Positions 40,527-49,030 are shown, counted from the first letter of the stretch. The stretch: 64,000 bases of DNA from Planctomycetota bacterium (GCA_016179685.1 JACPCR010000073.1:62001-126000), one strand, 5' to 3'. Program-made: numbers and translations. Notes: generated by a model from the letters alone, not told the origin.

Positions 40527-41630
40527 ATGGTCACATACCGCGCGGCGGTCATCGGACTCGGCCGGATGGGCAGCACCTTTGACGACGAGATTCAGCAGGG
40601 GGGCTGCCTGTTTCTACCCTATTGTCATGCGCCGAGCTATGCCTCTTCACCCCTGACGCGCCTGGTAGCGGGCGCGGACCCGCACGAGGGCCAGCGTGCG
40701 GCGTTTGCGCAGCGGTGGGGCCTCGACTCTGCCCACGTTTACTCCGACTACCGTGCCATGCTGGAAAAGGAAAGGCCGGATATCGTGAGCGTGTGCACGA
40801 CCGCGAGAATAAGGTCCGAGATCGTGCAGCACGCGGCGCGCTCCGGCGTCAAGGCCATCTGGGCCGAAAAGCCCATCTCGATCAGCCTGGCGGAGGCCGA
40901 CGCCATGGTCGAGGCCTGCAGAGCCCACGGCGTCGCCCTCGCCGTCAACTGCGCCCGCCGCTGGAATCCGTTCTTCTCCGTGACCCGCGGCCTCATCGAT
41001 CAGGGTGAACTGGGCAACGTCCTCCAGGTCACCGCCTACGGCTCCTGCGGCCTCTCCCACAACGGCAGCCACCTTCTCGACCTCGTCCGCTTCCTGGCCG
41101 GAGGCGAGGTCCAGTGGGTCTTTGGCGAGATGGCATCGGAGGAGGCCGCCGCGGGCGATCAGGACCTCCAGGGCAATGGATACCTCGCCTTCGACAACGG
41201 CGTCCGGGCGCTGGCCCGGGGCACCCCCTGCGGCGCGGCGGAGTGGGAGTTCGACGTTATCGGAAGCCGCGGCCGCATTCGAGCCATGGACAACGCCGGT
41301 CACTTCGAATGGACTCAGCTCGAGGAAGGCAAGCGTCGTGGACCCGTCCAGCGGCCGTTCCCCTTCCCGCCCAGGATCGAGGGCATGGGGCTCACCATTA
41401 TCCGGGACCTGGCCGCCGCCATCGAGACGGGCCGGAAACCCAAGTGCTCCGGCGAAGACGGCCGCGCCGCGCTGGAAATCGCCATCGCGCTCCGCGAGTC
41501 GCACCGCCGTGGCGGGGCCCGGGTGAATCTTCCCCTAGCGGACCGGCAGCTCAAGATTTTGTCCGCGGAAACCGACCACGACAACGAGCCGGCCATCGTC
41601 CGCCGCCAGCGACAGGCCCCGAAGGCCTGA
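40527..41630 (+). CDS. Gfo/Idh/MocA family oxidoreductase
   Basis: A 367-residue NAD(P)-dependent dehydrogenase-like protein. The N-terminus YRAAVIGLGRMGSTFDDE carries the dinucleotide-binding GxGxxG (residues 10-15); WAEKPISISLAEADAMV has the catalytic lysine of the EKP motif; YGSCGLSHNGSHLLDLVRFL gives the His/Asp active-site region of the C-terminal domain. Cytosolic. It is convergent with the sugar isomerase at 41816-42565, which is a common metabolic companion of this family. The substrate is unknown; sugar or inositol-type polyols are usual. Confidence 0.92.
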   Translation: MVTYRAAVIGLGRMGSTFDDEIQQGGCLFLPYCHAPSYASSPLTRLVAGADPHEGQRAAFAQRWGLDSAHVYSDYRAMLEKERPDIVSVCTTARIRSEIVQHAARSGVKAIWAEKPISISLAEADAMVEACRAHGVALAVNCARRWNPFFSVTRGLIDQGELGNVLQVTAYGSCGLSHNGSHLLDLVRFLAGGEVQWVFGEMASEEAAAGDQDLQGNGYLAFDNGVRALARGTPCGAAEWEFDVIGSRGRIRAMDNAGHFEWTQLEEGKRRGPVQRPFPFPPRIEGMGLTIIRDLAAAIETGRKPKCSGEDGRAALEIAIALRESHRRGGARVNLPLADRQLKILSAETDHDNEPAIVRRQRQAPKA

Positions 41631-41815
41631 ATGGGACTTCTCACATCACAGGCCTGTTTCCCGGATGTTCACCGCCGCGGCCACCTGGCGGATTTCGTCA
41701 AGTCCGCCGCCCCACTCCTGTTCCACTGCGGGCAAGATGCCGCAAGCTCGGCAGCAGCCACGCACCATTCCGCCTGAGAGGCGGGACTACAAACGCGGGG
41801 GGAGCGGAAGTCAAC

Positions 41816-42565
41816 CTACTTGCCGTTCAGCGCCTGCTTCACCGCCTCGACGCACTTCTGGACCGCCGGCGCGGGATTGTTCACGTCACCTTCGTACTCG
41901 AGGACCGGGCAACCGGTGAATTTCACCTGCTCGAGGGCAGCGAACAGCTTCTTCAGGTCCAGGTTGCCCGTTCCGACCACCACGTCTTCGGGCTTGCGGG
42001 CGCGATCGAATACGAAGTCCTTGATGTGGATTCCGCGAAGCCGCGGGCCGAATTCCTCGATCATCTTCAGCGGGTCCTCGCGCGAATCCAGCGCCCAGGC
42101 CGTGTCCAACCATAGACCGATGCGCTCGCTCGTCTTGGAGAACACCTGGCGCAACATCTGGGCCGACCCCAGCCAGTGCCTCCCGCCATGGTTGTGGATG
42201 CCCAGGTTCACCTCGTAGCGGTCCGCCAGCTTCTCCGCCAGCCGGTAGCTCCGCGGGACCGAATCCGGCCGGAAATCGCAGGAGATGCCCTTCGCCCCGG
42301 CGCCGTGAGCAAATTCGAAGTACTTCCGCACCGCCTTCGAGTCCCCGCTCAGGCCGACCACCCCAATGGCTGCAATGTCCACGCCGCGGCTTCGGTACAA
42401 CTCGATGGCTGCATCCAGCTTCGCCGGGTCCGAAAAGTCCAGGTGGCCCGTCCACAGCTCGATGCGGGCCAGGCCGCAACCCTGGAGGCAGTCGATCACC
42501 TCCTCATTCTTCTTTAAAGCACGAAAACAGTAGCTCTGAACCGCCAGATTCTTGACCCAATCCAT
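41816..42565 (-). CDS. Sugar phosphate isomerase/epimerase family protein
   Basis: A 249-residue xylose isomerase-like TIM barrel. It begins MDWVKNLAVQSYCFRALKKNEEVIDCLQGCGLARIEL and has LGIHNHGGRHW, IGLWLDTAWALDSREDP and IHIKDFVF, which carry the metal-binding His, Asp and Glu residues of this superfamily, then VVGTGNLDLKKLFAALEQV. Start ATG 42565 is chosen on homology with a GAGG ten bases upstream. No signal peptide. It is convergent with the oxidoreductase at 40527 and is likely part of the same sugar-conversion chemistry, although on the opposite strand. Confidence 0.9.
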   Translation of the reverse strand: MDWVKNLAVQSYCFRALKKNEEVIDCLQGCGLARIELWTGHLDFSDPAKLDAAIELYRSRGVDIAAIGVVGLSGDSKAVRKYFEFAHGAGAKGISCDFRPDSVPRSYRLAEKLADRYEVNLGIHNHGGRHWLGSAQMLRQVFSKTSERIGLWLDTAWALDSREDPLKMIEEFGPRLRGIHIKDFVFDRARKPEDVVVGTGNLDLKKLFAALEQVKFTGCPVLEYEGDVNNPAPAVQKCVEAVKQALNGK

Positions 42566-42971
42566 GGAATGGCCCTCGCCTTGAGTTGGAAGGAACCCAT
42601 ACTCGATGAGGGAGCGTCTCACCACTTCCCTCACCGGGTACGGGCGATGGCGGCGTATTATCTGGCAAGCCGCATGGAAACGCCAGCCGCCCCCACTGGG
42701 CCCTCACCGTTGCCCGATGGCGATGCCGATGCCGCATCGCGTCAGCGTAGCCGCAGGGCGTGAGCCCTGCGGGGGCTCGCGGTCGTAGGCCCGGGGCGTC
42801 GTCGCAGCCGCATCGCGTCAGCGTAGCCGCAGGGCGTGAGCCCTGCGGGGGCTCGCGGTCGTAGGCCCGGGGCGTCGTCGCAGCCACATCGCGTGAGCGA
42901 TGCAGGTGTCTGCCCGTCCGCGCCTCCAGCCTCTGTTGGCAACCAGCCTGATTTGCTGTAAGAACGCTGTC
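42566..42971. repeat. Intergenic region with perfect 76-bp tandem repeat
   Basis: Two identical 76-bp units (42731-42806 and 42807-42882) and a partial third (from 42883) contain the hairpin GCAGGGCGTGAGCCCTGC and the block GGCTCGCGGTCGTAGGCCC. Perfect identity indicates a recent duplication. No gene is seen in the remainder. Confidence 0.9.
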
Positions 42972-44591
42972 ATGTCCAGCGAGCTGGAAACCATCCTGAC
43001 CTATCACCAGGAGACCAAGCATCATTTCCATCGCTATGCGCGGGGGCCGGGACAGCTCGACTGGGATTCCCAGCCGGACCCCTTCCGGCGCTACCTCGGC
43101 GCGCCGGTGCTTCCGCTCGAACGTGTCGACCCGACGCCCGAGCCACTTTACGACCCCAGCTTCTTCCCCGGCCACGTCAGCCCCGCCCCATTGGACCGCC
43201 ACTGCATTTCACAGCTTTTTTTCGACAGTCTGGCGCTCTCGGCGTGGAAGAGCATCCGGACGGCCACCTGGTCCCTTCGCGTCAACCCATCGAGCGGCAA
43301 CCTTCATCCGACCGAGGGGTATCTCCTCTGCGGCCCCGTCCCCGGTCTGACGGATTCGCCCGTGGTCTGCCACTACGCGTCCCGAGAGCATGCCCTCGAG
43401 GTGCGCGCCCGTGTTCCTCCCGATCTTTGGCAGGCTCTTCTCCAGGGTCTGCCTCCGGAGACCGTGCTCGTCGGGCTCTCCTCGATTCATTGGCGCGAGG
43501 CCTGGAAGTACGGAGAACGCGCCTATCGTTACTGCCAGCACGACGTCGGACACGCCCTGGCGGCCGTCAGCCTTGCCGCCGCCGGACTGGGATGGCGGGC
43601 GCGGCTGCTCGACGGCCTCGCTACGGAACAGCTCGCCGCACTCCTGGGCATCGGCACGGACCCGCAACCGGAGACCGAAGAGCCGGATGCACTGATGGCT
43701 CTATTGCCGCAGGGCTGCCGCCTGGAAGCCTCTGCACTCCCTGAAGAGGCGATAGCCCGTTTCCCCACCCTCGCCTGGCAGGGCACGCCCAACCGGCTCA
43801 GCTCCTCCCACGTTCCCTGGGGACGCATCGCCGAAGCGGCCCAGGCCGCCCGAAAACCTCCGACCTCCGCCGCAGAGGAGGGCTTCGACCCTCCGGAGGT
43901 TGTATCGCCCCTGCCGGTCCGGGCCGTCGGCTTGCGCCCCATGATTCGCCAGAGGCGCAGCGCCGTGGACATGGACGCCGTGACCACCCTTCCCCGAGAC
44001 GTCTTCTACCACATGCTGATCCGGACTTTGCCGGTCCGGAATCAGTTTCCTTTCTCCTCGTTTCCTTGGAGACCACGACTCCACATGGCCCTTCTCGTGC
44101 ATCGCGTCACGGGCGTCTCACCCGGCCTTTACTTTCTCGTTCGCGACCCCGCGCGAGAGGAGACCTTGCGGTCCCTGCTCCGGCCGGACGCGGCCTGGAA
44201 AAAACCCGAGGGATGCCCCGACGGCATGCGGCTTCACCTTCTGCTCGAAGGCGACGCTCGGGAGGCTGCTCGACACATCTCCTGCCATCAGGAGATTGCC
44301 AGCGACGGCTGTTTCAGCCTGGGCATGATCGCGGAGTTTGAAGAACCGCTCAGGCATCACGGCCCCTGGTATTATCCGCGTCTGTTCTGGGAAGCCGGCC
44401 TGATCGGGCAGGTGCTCTACCTCGAAGCCGAGGCGGCGGGCATCCGCGCCACCGGCATCGGATGCTACTTCGACGACCCGATGCACGAGCTGCTGGGGCT
44501 GGAGGACCGCCGTTACCAGGACCTGTATCACTTCACGGTAGGTGGGCCCGTGGAGGACAAGCGCCTGACCGCCTTGCCCGCCTATCCTTAG
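42972..44591 (+). CDS. SagB-type nitroreductase family protein with two nitroreductase modules
   Basis: A 539-residue flavoprotein-like sequence with two nitroreductase-fold halves. The first half has LSAWKSIRTATWSLRVNPSSGNLHPTEGYLL (FMN-binding region of SagB/ThcOx-type enzymes) and AYRYCQHDVGHALAAVSLAAAGLGWRARLL; the second has RQRRSAVDMDAVTTLPRDVFYHML and YYPRLFWEAGLIGQVLYLEAEAAGIRATGIGCYFDDPMHELLG. Such enzymes oxidise azolines in peptide natural products, but many stand-alone copies have no known substrate, and no cyclodehydratase gene is adjacent here. ATG 42972 is chosen because upstream sequence is repeat-derived. Single-gene unit. Confidence 0.88.
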   Translation: MSSELETILTYHQETKHHFHRYARGPGQLDWDSQPDPFRRYLGAPVLPLERVDPTPEPLYDPSFFPGHVSPAPLDRHCISQLFFDSLALSAWKSIRTATWSLRVNPSSGNLHPTEGYLLCGPVPGLTDSPVVCHYASREHALEVRARVPPDLWQALLQGLPPETVLVGLSSIHWREAWKYGERAYRYCQHDVGHALAAVSLAAAGLGWRARLLDGLATEQLAALLGIGTDPQPETEEPDALMALLPQGCRLEASALPEEAIARFPTLAWQGTPNRLSSSHVPWGRIAEAAQAARKPPTSAAEEGFDPPEVVSPLPVRAVGLRPMIRQRRSAVDMDAVTTLPRDVFYHMLIRTLPVRNQFPFSSFPWRPRLHMALLVHRVTGVSPGLYFLVRDPAREETLRSLLRPDAAWKKPEGCPDGMRLHLLLEGDAREAARHISCHQEIASDGCFSLGMIAEFEEPLRHHGPWYYPRLFWEAGLIGQVLYLEAEAAGIRATGIGCYFDDPMHELLGLEDRRYQDLYHFTVGGPVEDKRLTALPAYP

Positions 44592-44712
44592 CGAAGCCAT
44601 GCACCATGCGCTTCGCCAAGGTGCATGGCTTCGCTAAAAGGCTTTGCTTCGCAAAGCCGGGCCAATCCAGGCTCTGAAATCCTCGAGACCGAAGGGCGCA
44701 GCGGATTTCATT
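44592..44712. repeat. Palindromic repeats between convergent genes
   Basis: TTAGCGAAGCCATGCACC and GGTGCATGGCTTCGCTAA form a long hairpin at 44588-44639; this can terminate both convergent genes. The GAAATCC...GGATTTC repeat in inverted orientation follows at 44674-44712 and runs up to the stop of the gene at 44711. Confidence 0.75.
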
Positions 44713-45886
44713 AAGGCAAGAACCGTTGCTGCACCCCGGGGTCCGGCAGCCGACAACTGTCCGTGCGGCCGAACCATTGGTAGCGGTGAGCGGCAATCCA
44801 GCGGTAGACGGTGTCCCTGAGGGGCCTCGGAATCCATCGCAGCCAAGAGACGACGCGCCAGAACCCGCCGACGTCCGAAAGCGCACAAAAAATCGCGTCC
44901 GAGTGCGTGTGGATGACTTCCCGGTCCGTGCCGTGATGGTCCACCGTGATCATGCTGGCCAGTTCTTGTCCCACTTCCGGATGGCGTTCGAGCACGCTGG
45001 CCGCGGTGACTCCCTGCAGCGGGGCGAAGGTGAGAACCTGCCCCGTATCCTCCTTGAGGAGAAACTGCACCGTGCGGTCGCAGAGCCCGCAGACGCCATC
45101 GAAGAGCACGAGGGGTCCGGCCTTCGCTTGCTGGCGTGCGGGCAGCCATTCGGGATCGAAGGTAAAGGCGTGCAGGAGCAGCATCCCTCCCCTGAAATCA
45201 GGGATGGCCGCGGAAAGGGTGAGTCCTAGATGGATGACCAGGAGGGCTAGCCAAATCCAGGGGCGCGTCCGGCGATGAAGGCTGAGCGGCAGGAAGAAGA
45301 TTTCCAGGGCTAAGAAAATGCCACTCGCCGGCATCAGGCATCCCTCGGGCAGTCCCGAAAGCCGGTCTCGGAGGAGGCCGGCGATGGCCAGGCGAATGTG
45401 GAGTCCCTGCGCCATCCACCCTGCGACGACCAGGAGCTTGTTCAGCCCGCTGAAGGCGTATCCCCCGGCCATCAGAATCCACGCCGCTCGGAAGGTCCAT
45501 GCAGGAAAATACCAGTCCGGGTCCGGCGGCCGGCGTGACAACCGCAGAGGGTCGCCGGCCGGCACGGCGGCGCAGAGGATGAGGAGGAGGGCGACGGCTG
45601 GCATTCCGGGATTGCTGGCGAAGTCAGAACGGCTGAGCAGGCACAGCGTGCCGCACCCGAGGAGGAGAGCGGAGGAGCGGCGATACCATCCGGCGGTGAA
45701 CGCCGCGGCGAGCACGAGCATGGCACTGCGGAAAGAGCTGGCGGCCGTCAAGGAATCCGTGATGCGCTCGCTATCGCTCGAAATCGGCCGGGCGAGATGG
45801 AGGAGGAGATAGAGGCCCAGGATGATGCGGAAGGCTGCAAACTGATAGGCCGAGATCGGCTTGGCTTGAAGTCGTGAGGCTTTCAT
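44711..45886 (-). CDS. HTTM-like membrane protein fused to a C-terminal DCC thiol oxidoreductase domain
   Basis: A 391-residue protein. The N-terminal 250 residues contain at least six hydrophobic helices (FAAFRIILGLYLLLHL, AMLVLAAAFTAGWY, ALLLILCAAVPAG, AAWILMAGGYAFSGLNKLL, IFLALEIFFLPLS, WIWLALLVIHLGLTLS), in the style of HTTM (vitamin K-dependent carboxylase-like) proteins. The C-terminal about 130 residues are a DCC/DUF393 domain (LVLFDGVCGLCDRTVQFLL) with the CxxC motif. This combination is known from other bacteria and probably links a membrane redox activity to quinones or thiols. It follows the M19 paralogue on the same strand, with two hairpins between. The ATG at 45886 follows AAAGG. 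Confidence 0.82.
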   Translation of the reverse strand: MKASRLQAKPISAYQFAAFRIILGLYLLLHLARPISSDSERITDSLTAASSFRSAMLVLAAAFTAGWYRRSSALLLGCGTLCLLSRSDFASNPGMPAVALLLILCAAVPAGDPLRLSRRPPDPDWYFPAWTFRAAWILMAGGYAFSGLNKLLVVAGWMAQGLHIRLAIAGLLRDRLSGLPEGCLMPASGIFLALEIFFLPLSLHRRTRPWIWLALLVIHLGLTLSAAIPDFRGGMLLLHAFTFDPEWLPARQQAKAGPLVLFDGVCGLCDRTVQFLLKEDTGQVLTFAPLQGVTAASVLERHPEVGQELASMITVDHHGTDREVIHTHSDAIFCALSDVGGFWRVVSWLRWIPRPLRDTVYRWIAAHRYQWFGRTDSCRLPDPGVQQRFLP

Positions 45887-45916
45887 GGACTCGACCTTTG
45901 GCCTGCCGGCATTCCT

Positions 45917-45962
45917 AGTATCCCTGTTCATAAGGGCATCAGCACTTCTGAACAGGGATACT
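45917..45962. repeat. Hairpin family copy 3
   Basis: AGTATCCCTGTTCA (45917-45930) pairs with TGAACAGGGATACT (45949-45962), followed inward by AAG/CTT and GC/GC with the loop ATCA. It differs from the other family members in its arms but keeps the AAGnGC-4 nt-GCACTT core. Confidence 0.85.
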
Positions 45963-45963
45963 C

Positions 45964-46007
45964 GTAGACGGGTTCGCAGGTGCGGATGCACTTGCGAACT
46001 CGTCTAC
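45964..46007. repeat. Hairpin family copy 4
   Basis: GTAGACGGGTTCGCAGGTGC (45964-45983) pairs with GCACTTGCGAACTCGTCTAC (45988-46007) over 20 positions with two G-T wobbles, loop GGAT. It immediately follows copy 3 and is in the gap after the M19 paralogue stop. Confidence 0.85.
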
Positions 46008-46048
46008 CAGCCGCCAATCGCTCATCCCGGCGTGCTGAGAAATCCGGG

Positions 46049-47266
46049 TTAAGCTGGCAGCGTGGCCCGATAGACCCGCAGCCAGTTGCTCGACAGGAGC
46101 TTCGTCAGAATCTCTTCCCGATAACCGCGCCGGAGCAGTTCCGCCGTGAGATGGGGAAGCTGGCCCACGTGGTCCATGCCTTCCGGCCACTGGTCCGCGC
46201 CGATGCCGTTCACGTCGCCTCCCAGGCCCACGTGCTCGTCTCCCACCAGGTTGACTAAATAGTCCACGAGGTCAGCCAGGTGCGAAAGCCGGGCCAGCCG
46301 CACCGGGGGAACAGGCTCGTCCGGCGGGAGCGCGTTCTCTCGATAAAAACGTTCCTGGACTGCCGAGTCTTTTCTCATGCGCATCCGCTGTTCCGGGTCC
46401 TTCGTGTGCTCGAGCACCCAGGCGTGATAGCGCCAGAGCCTGGGCTCGAATCCGGGCTTGGGCCAGCCGTCCCGTTCGTACGGGGAGTACTTCGTCTGCC
46501 AGACGGCCGCGGAGAGCAGGTGGTCCGCAAAATGGACACCGATCACGCCGCCCGAGTCGGCGATCCTGCGCAGTGTGGCATCCCGAAGGCCCCGTGACGG
46601 CGGCACAAGGTCCCGGCTCGTCGTATGGCTGTCGATCACCGGTTTTCGCGAGGCTTCGACAAAGGCCAGGGCCGATTCGTCCGAGGCGTGAGCCGTGTCC
46701 AGCAGGATGCCCAGCTCGTTCATCCGAGCGATGACCTCGTGTCCGAAGTCGCTCAGCACCGGGGCAGGCCTGCCCCCCAGCGACCGACACCAGCGGTCAT
46801 GGTACTGCATGGCCGGATGGGAGGCCCGAACCCCGTGCTCGAAAAACGTATCGACAGAGGCCAGATCCACCATGTGGTTGTTGCCGGTGAGGTGCAGGAT
46901 CACGCCCACGCGGCCGTCATCCGGCGCGGCGTCCAGGTCCGCGGCACGGGTGATGAGCCGCGCCCGGTTACACCTCCGGACGGTTTTCACCACGGCATCC
47001 ACCCGTTCCAGTTGTTTTCCGAGGAGCCAATCGTCCGGCCCAGCCAGCTCATACTGGCCCCGGCCCGTCTGAAAATAGCAGCCATAGCCGATGGACACGA
47101 CGAGGGTCCGGACGCCCGCCTCGTCCAGCTTCCCGAAATCGCTCTGGCTGCCTCCGTTTTCCCGGAAGGTTTCCGAATCAAAATTGAAATAACCGACAAA
47201 AATCGGCAGGCGGCGGTGCAGCGCCTGGGCCCGCTTCAGGCAAGATTCCATCGCGGAAGGAAGCAT
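46049..47266 (-). CDS. M19 dipeptidase-like protein with altered metal ligands
   Basis: A 405-residue homologue of the membrane dipeptidase family. Fold landmarks include GILLDTAHASDESALAFVEA, VIDSHTTSRDLV, LRRIADSGGVIGVHFADHLL and VGDEHVGLGGDVNGIGADQWP. The later ligands (His in DTAH, His in DSHTT, Asp in GGDVNG) are kept, but the N-terminal HxD position reads GYFNFDSE (His to Asn) and the bridging Glu of MEG reads HLTGNN (Glu to Thr). This predicts loss or change of the binuclear zinc site, so it may be a pseudoenzyme or have a different activity. ATG 47266 is chosen; an upstream in-frame ATG at 47338 would add 24 residues with no export signal. The intact paralogue is at 2972-4033. Confidence 0.82.
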   Translation of the reverse strand: MLPSAMESCLKRAQALHRRLPIFVGYFNFDSETFRENGGSQSDFGKLDEAGVRTLVVSIGYGCYFQTGRGQYELAGPDDWLLGKQLERVDAVVKTVRRCNRARLITRAADLDAAPDDGRVGVILHLTGNNHMVDLASVDTFFEHGVRASHPAMQYHDRWCRSLGGRPAPVLSDFGHEVIARMNELGILLDTAHASDESALAFVEASRKPVIDSHTTSRDLVPPSRGLRDATLRRIADSGGVIGVHFADHLLSAAVWQTKYSPYERDGWPKPGFEPRLWRYHAWVLEHTKDPEQRMRMRKDSAVQERFYRENALPPDEPVPPVRLARLSHLADLVDYLVNLVGDEHVGLGGDVNGIGADQWPEGMDHVGQLPHLTAELLRRGYREEILTKLLSSNWLRVYRATLPA

Positions 47267-47436
47267 GGTAGGCTTGGCCTTGGGGTCACCTGTTTGAACT
47301 TTGAAAAGCCTCGAAGTCGGCGATAGGAAATAGCCCACGGCAACATGGCTTCCGGACGGTCACGTTCCACCGATGGGCTAACTCGACCATGGTAGCTGAC
47401 CAGCGAGCGTGTCTCGACCCGATTCCGTTGTGCCTG

Positions 47437-47472
47437 TTGACGGTATATCTCAAAGATGTAAGATAATCTTAC
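47437..47472 (+). promoter_or_regulatory. Promoter and operator of the AbrB/VapC pair; nearly leaderless
   Basis: TTGACG (47437-47442), a 16-bp spacer and TAAGAT (47459-47464) are overlapped by the perfect 15-bp palindrome GTAAGATAATCTTAC (47458-47472). The start codon is at 47474, about three bases after the expected transcription start, so the transcript has almost no leader and no ribosome site. The palindrome is seen; its role as operator is inferred. Confidence 0.7.
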
Positions 47473-47473
47473 C

Positions 47474-47710
47474 ATGACAACGGTAATGTCGAAGAAAGGC
47501 CAGATTGTCCTGCCGGCTGCCGTGCGGGAGAGCCTGCACTTAGAGCCGGGTGATGATTTCGAGATCAGCGTCCAGGACGAGGACACGATTGTCCTGCAAA
47601 AGATTTCACGGCCTCCGAACAAGGGTCTCGTGGACCTGCTGCTAGCGTGCCCTTTCCCCTTCGAAATACCCGACAGGGAAGTTGACGACACGGCATCAGT
47701 CAAGCTGTGA
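47474..47710 (+). CDS. AbrB/MazE-type antitoxin
   Basis: A 78-residue protein with an N-terminal SpoVT/AbrB swapped-hairpin domain: TVMSKKGQIVLPAAVRESLHLEPGDDFEISVQDEDTIVLQKI. The C-terminal tail (PFPFEIPDREVDDTASVKL) would occupy the active site of the PIN partner. It begins two bases after a perfect palindrome overlapping the -10 box, and its stop overlaps the GTG of the toxin gene (GTGA). Function as antitoxin and autorepressor is inferred from family and context. Confidence 0.9.
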   Translation: MTTVMSKKGQIVLPAAVRESLHLEPGDDFEISVQDEDTIVLQKISRPPNKGLVDLLLACPFPFEIPDREVDDTASVKL

Positions 47711-48120
47711 ACTATCTCGTTGACACGAACATCATCTGTGAACCGATCCAGCGCGCTCCAGATCGCACCGTGGTCGAGTGGCTGCGCGAGCACGAGCGCG
47801 ATCTCTACGTCAGCGCGATCACGATTGGAGAGCTCCGACGTGGGATTGAGAGACTGCCTGATGGAAAGCGGAAATCTCAGCTTCAGGAATGGCTGAAGAG
47901 AGTATGCGACTCCATGCATGGCCGCGTACTGAGCTTCAACGTCAGTGTGGCCCACGTCTGGGGGCAGTTGAAAGCAAAGTGGGATGGGCAAGGGGTGGCG
48001 CTTCCTTCCATCGACAGTCAACTTGCTGCAACAGCTCACCGGCACGGGTTGGTTCTGGTCACGCGCAACGAGAAGGACTTTCGACGCAGTGGAATCCGAA
48101 TCGAGAATCCATGCGGGTGA
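47707..48120 (+). CDS. PIN-domain ribonuclease toxin (VapC-like)
   Basis: A 137-residue PIN-domain protein. Asp6 (NYLVDTNIICEPI), Glu42 (AITIGELRRGI), Asp103 (LPSIDSQLAATA) and Asp124 (VTRNEKDFRRSGI) form the expected acidic site. Start GTG 47707 overlaps the antitoxin stop. The end RSGIRIENPCG is the usual C-terminal type of VapC proteins (NP near the end). It should be an RNase kept inactive by the 47474-47710 product. Confidence 0.93.
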   Translation: MNYLVDTNIICEPIQRAPDRTVVEWLREHERDLYVSAITIGELRRGIERLPDGKRKSQLQEWLKRVCDSMHGRVLSFNVSVAHVWGQLKAKWDGQGVALPSIDSQLAATAHRHGLVLVTRNEKDFRRSGIRIENPCG

Positions 48121-48618
48121 GGCCTCAGATATGCCCCTCGGCCAGGCATATCCACCATATTTCATCCGGACATAGCAGTTACGTATGCTAAACGTAGCCC
48201 GTTTACATACAACGGGTTATGCAAGGTGGCAACGTCAAGGACATTGCCACCCTACAGAGCAGCCCAGGGCACAAGTTCGCCGAAGCCCCGCGAAGGCGAA
48301 CGCAGCCCTGGGAAGGGGAAGCGCATCAACCACAAGAGTCCCGTAGGGACGGGAGAAGTTTTCGCTAAGGAGTTACCGGCTTGACATGGCCCCAGGAGTC
48401 GGAAAAGAAGAACTCCTCTTGGGTTTCCAGGCCGGGCGCCTGGTTGGCGTGTTATCTTCTCGCGAAGCGCCATCACGGCTGCCCGACCGGGGCGACGAAT
48501 AACGTTTCCTTGCCGAGTTGCTGGTTCAAGGCCCGGACGAGGTCGTCCGTGCCCTGAAAGTAGGGTTCATGTTGTCTTTCGAGCCGCGTGGCGAACCCAT
48601 GTCGGCTGCGAGCCAACG
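48121..48618. other. Intergenic region with palindromes and a short unassigned minus-strand stretch
   Basis: CCCAGGGC (48263-48270) and GCCCTGGG (48306-48313) with inner GTTCGCC/GGCGAAC arms form a REP-like hairpin. A CCCGTAGGGACGGGA palindrome lies at 48341-48355. On the minus strand, 48600-48475 encodes LERQHEPYFQGTDDLVRALN and QQLGKETLFVAPVGQP before a stop; it looks protein-like but I do not recognise it, and it has no start of its own. Confidence 0.45.
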
Positions 48619-48880
48619 TCAAGCCGGGGAGGTGGAATGAACCCTCGCACGGGTCCAAGGTTTGATCTTCGACAGAGTCTTGGCAAGGGTATCCTTGGCC
48701 TTGGCGGCGTCGTAGTCCATCTGCAGGCCGGTCCAGAAACCCTCGGACATGCCAAAGAATCGCCACAGGCGCAGGCCCGTGTCGACGGTGACGGCCCGTT
48801 CGCCAGCGACAATCTCCCCGATGCGGCGCTGCGGCGCGCCAATTTCCTTCGACAGAGCGAAATCTCCCGTGACAGTTCCT
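48619..48880 (-). pseudogene. higA-type antitoxin remnant lacking its start
   Basis: The minus strand encodes DFALSKEIGAPQRRIGEIVAGERAVTVDTGLRLWRFFGMSEGFWTGLQMDYDAAKAKDTLAKTLSKIKPW, which is a helix-turn-helix antitoxin of the HigA addiction-module family from helix 1 onward. The usual N-terminal 20-25 residues (PGEILxEEFLxPLG) and a start codon at the right place are missing, and no HigB-like toxin gene is next to it. The frame is open further upstream, but that sequence is antisense to the start of the 49031 gene and not protein-like. A broken remnant is the best reading. Confidence 0.7.
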
Positions 48881-49030
48881 GAAACTAGTCGATCGTGCCG
48901 GTGTCGAGCCGAATGGTTGTCTGCTTCTTGAGCCGCGACGCTATTGAAATCTCGAAACGGCCAAGGTGGCAGCCTGTAAGCGCCTAAAGGCTTGCCACCT
49001 GCGCCGTCTTCCGATACCTTCTGCGGGCGT

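Noticed and set aside
42731..42905. 76-bp tandem repeats considered as a CRISPR or origin iterons
   Set aside because: Units are identical along their whole length, so there are no variable spacers, and no initiator gene is nearby.
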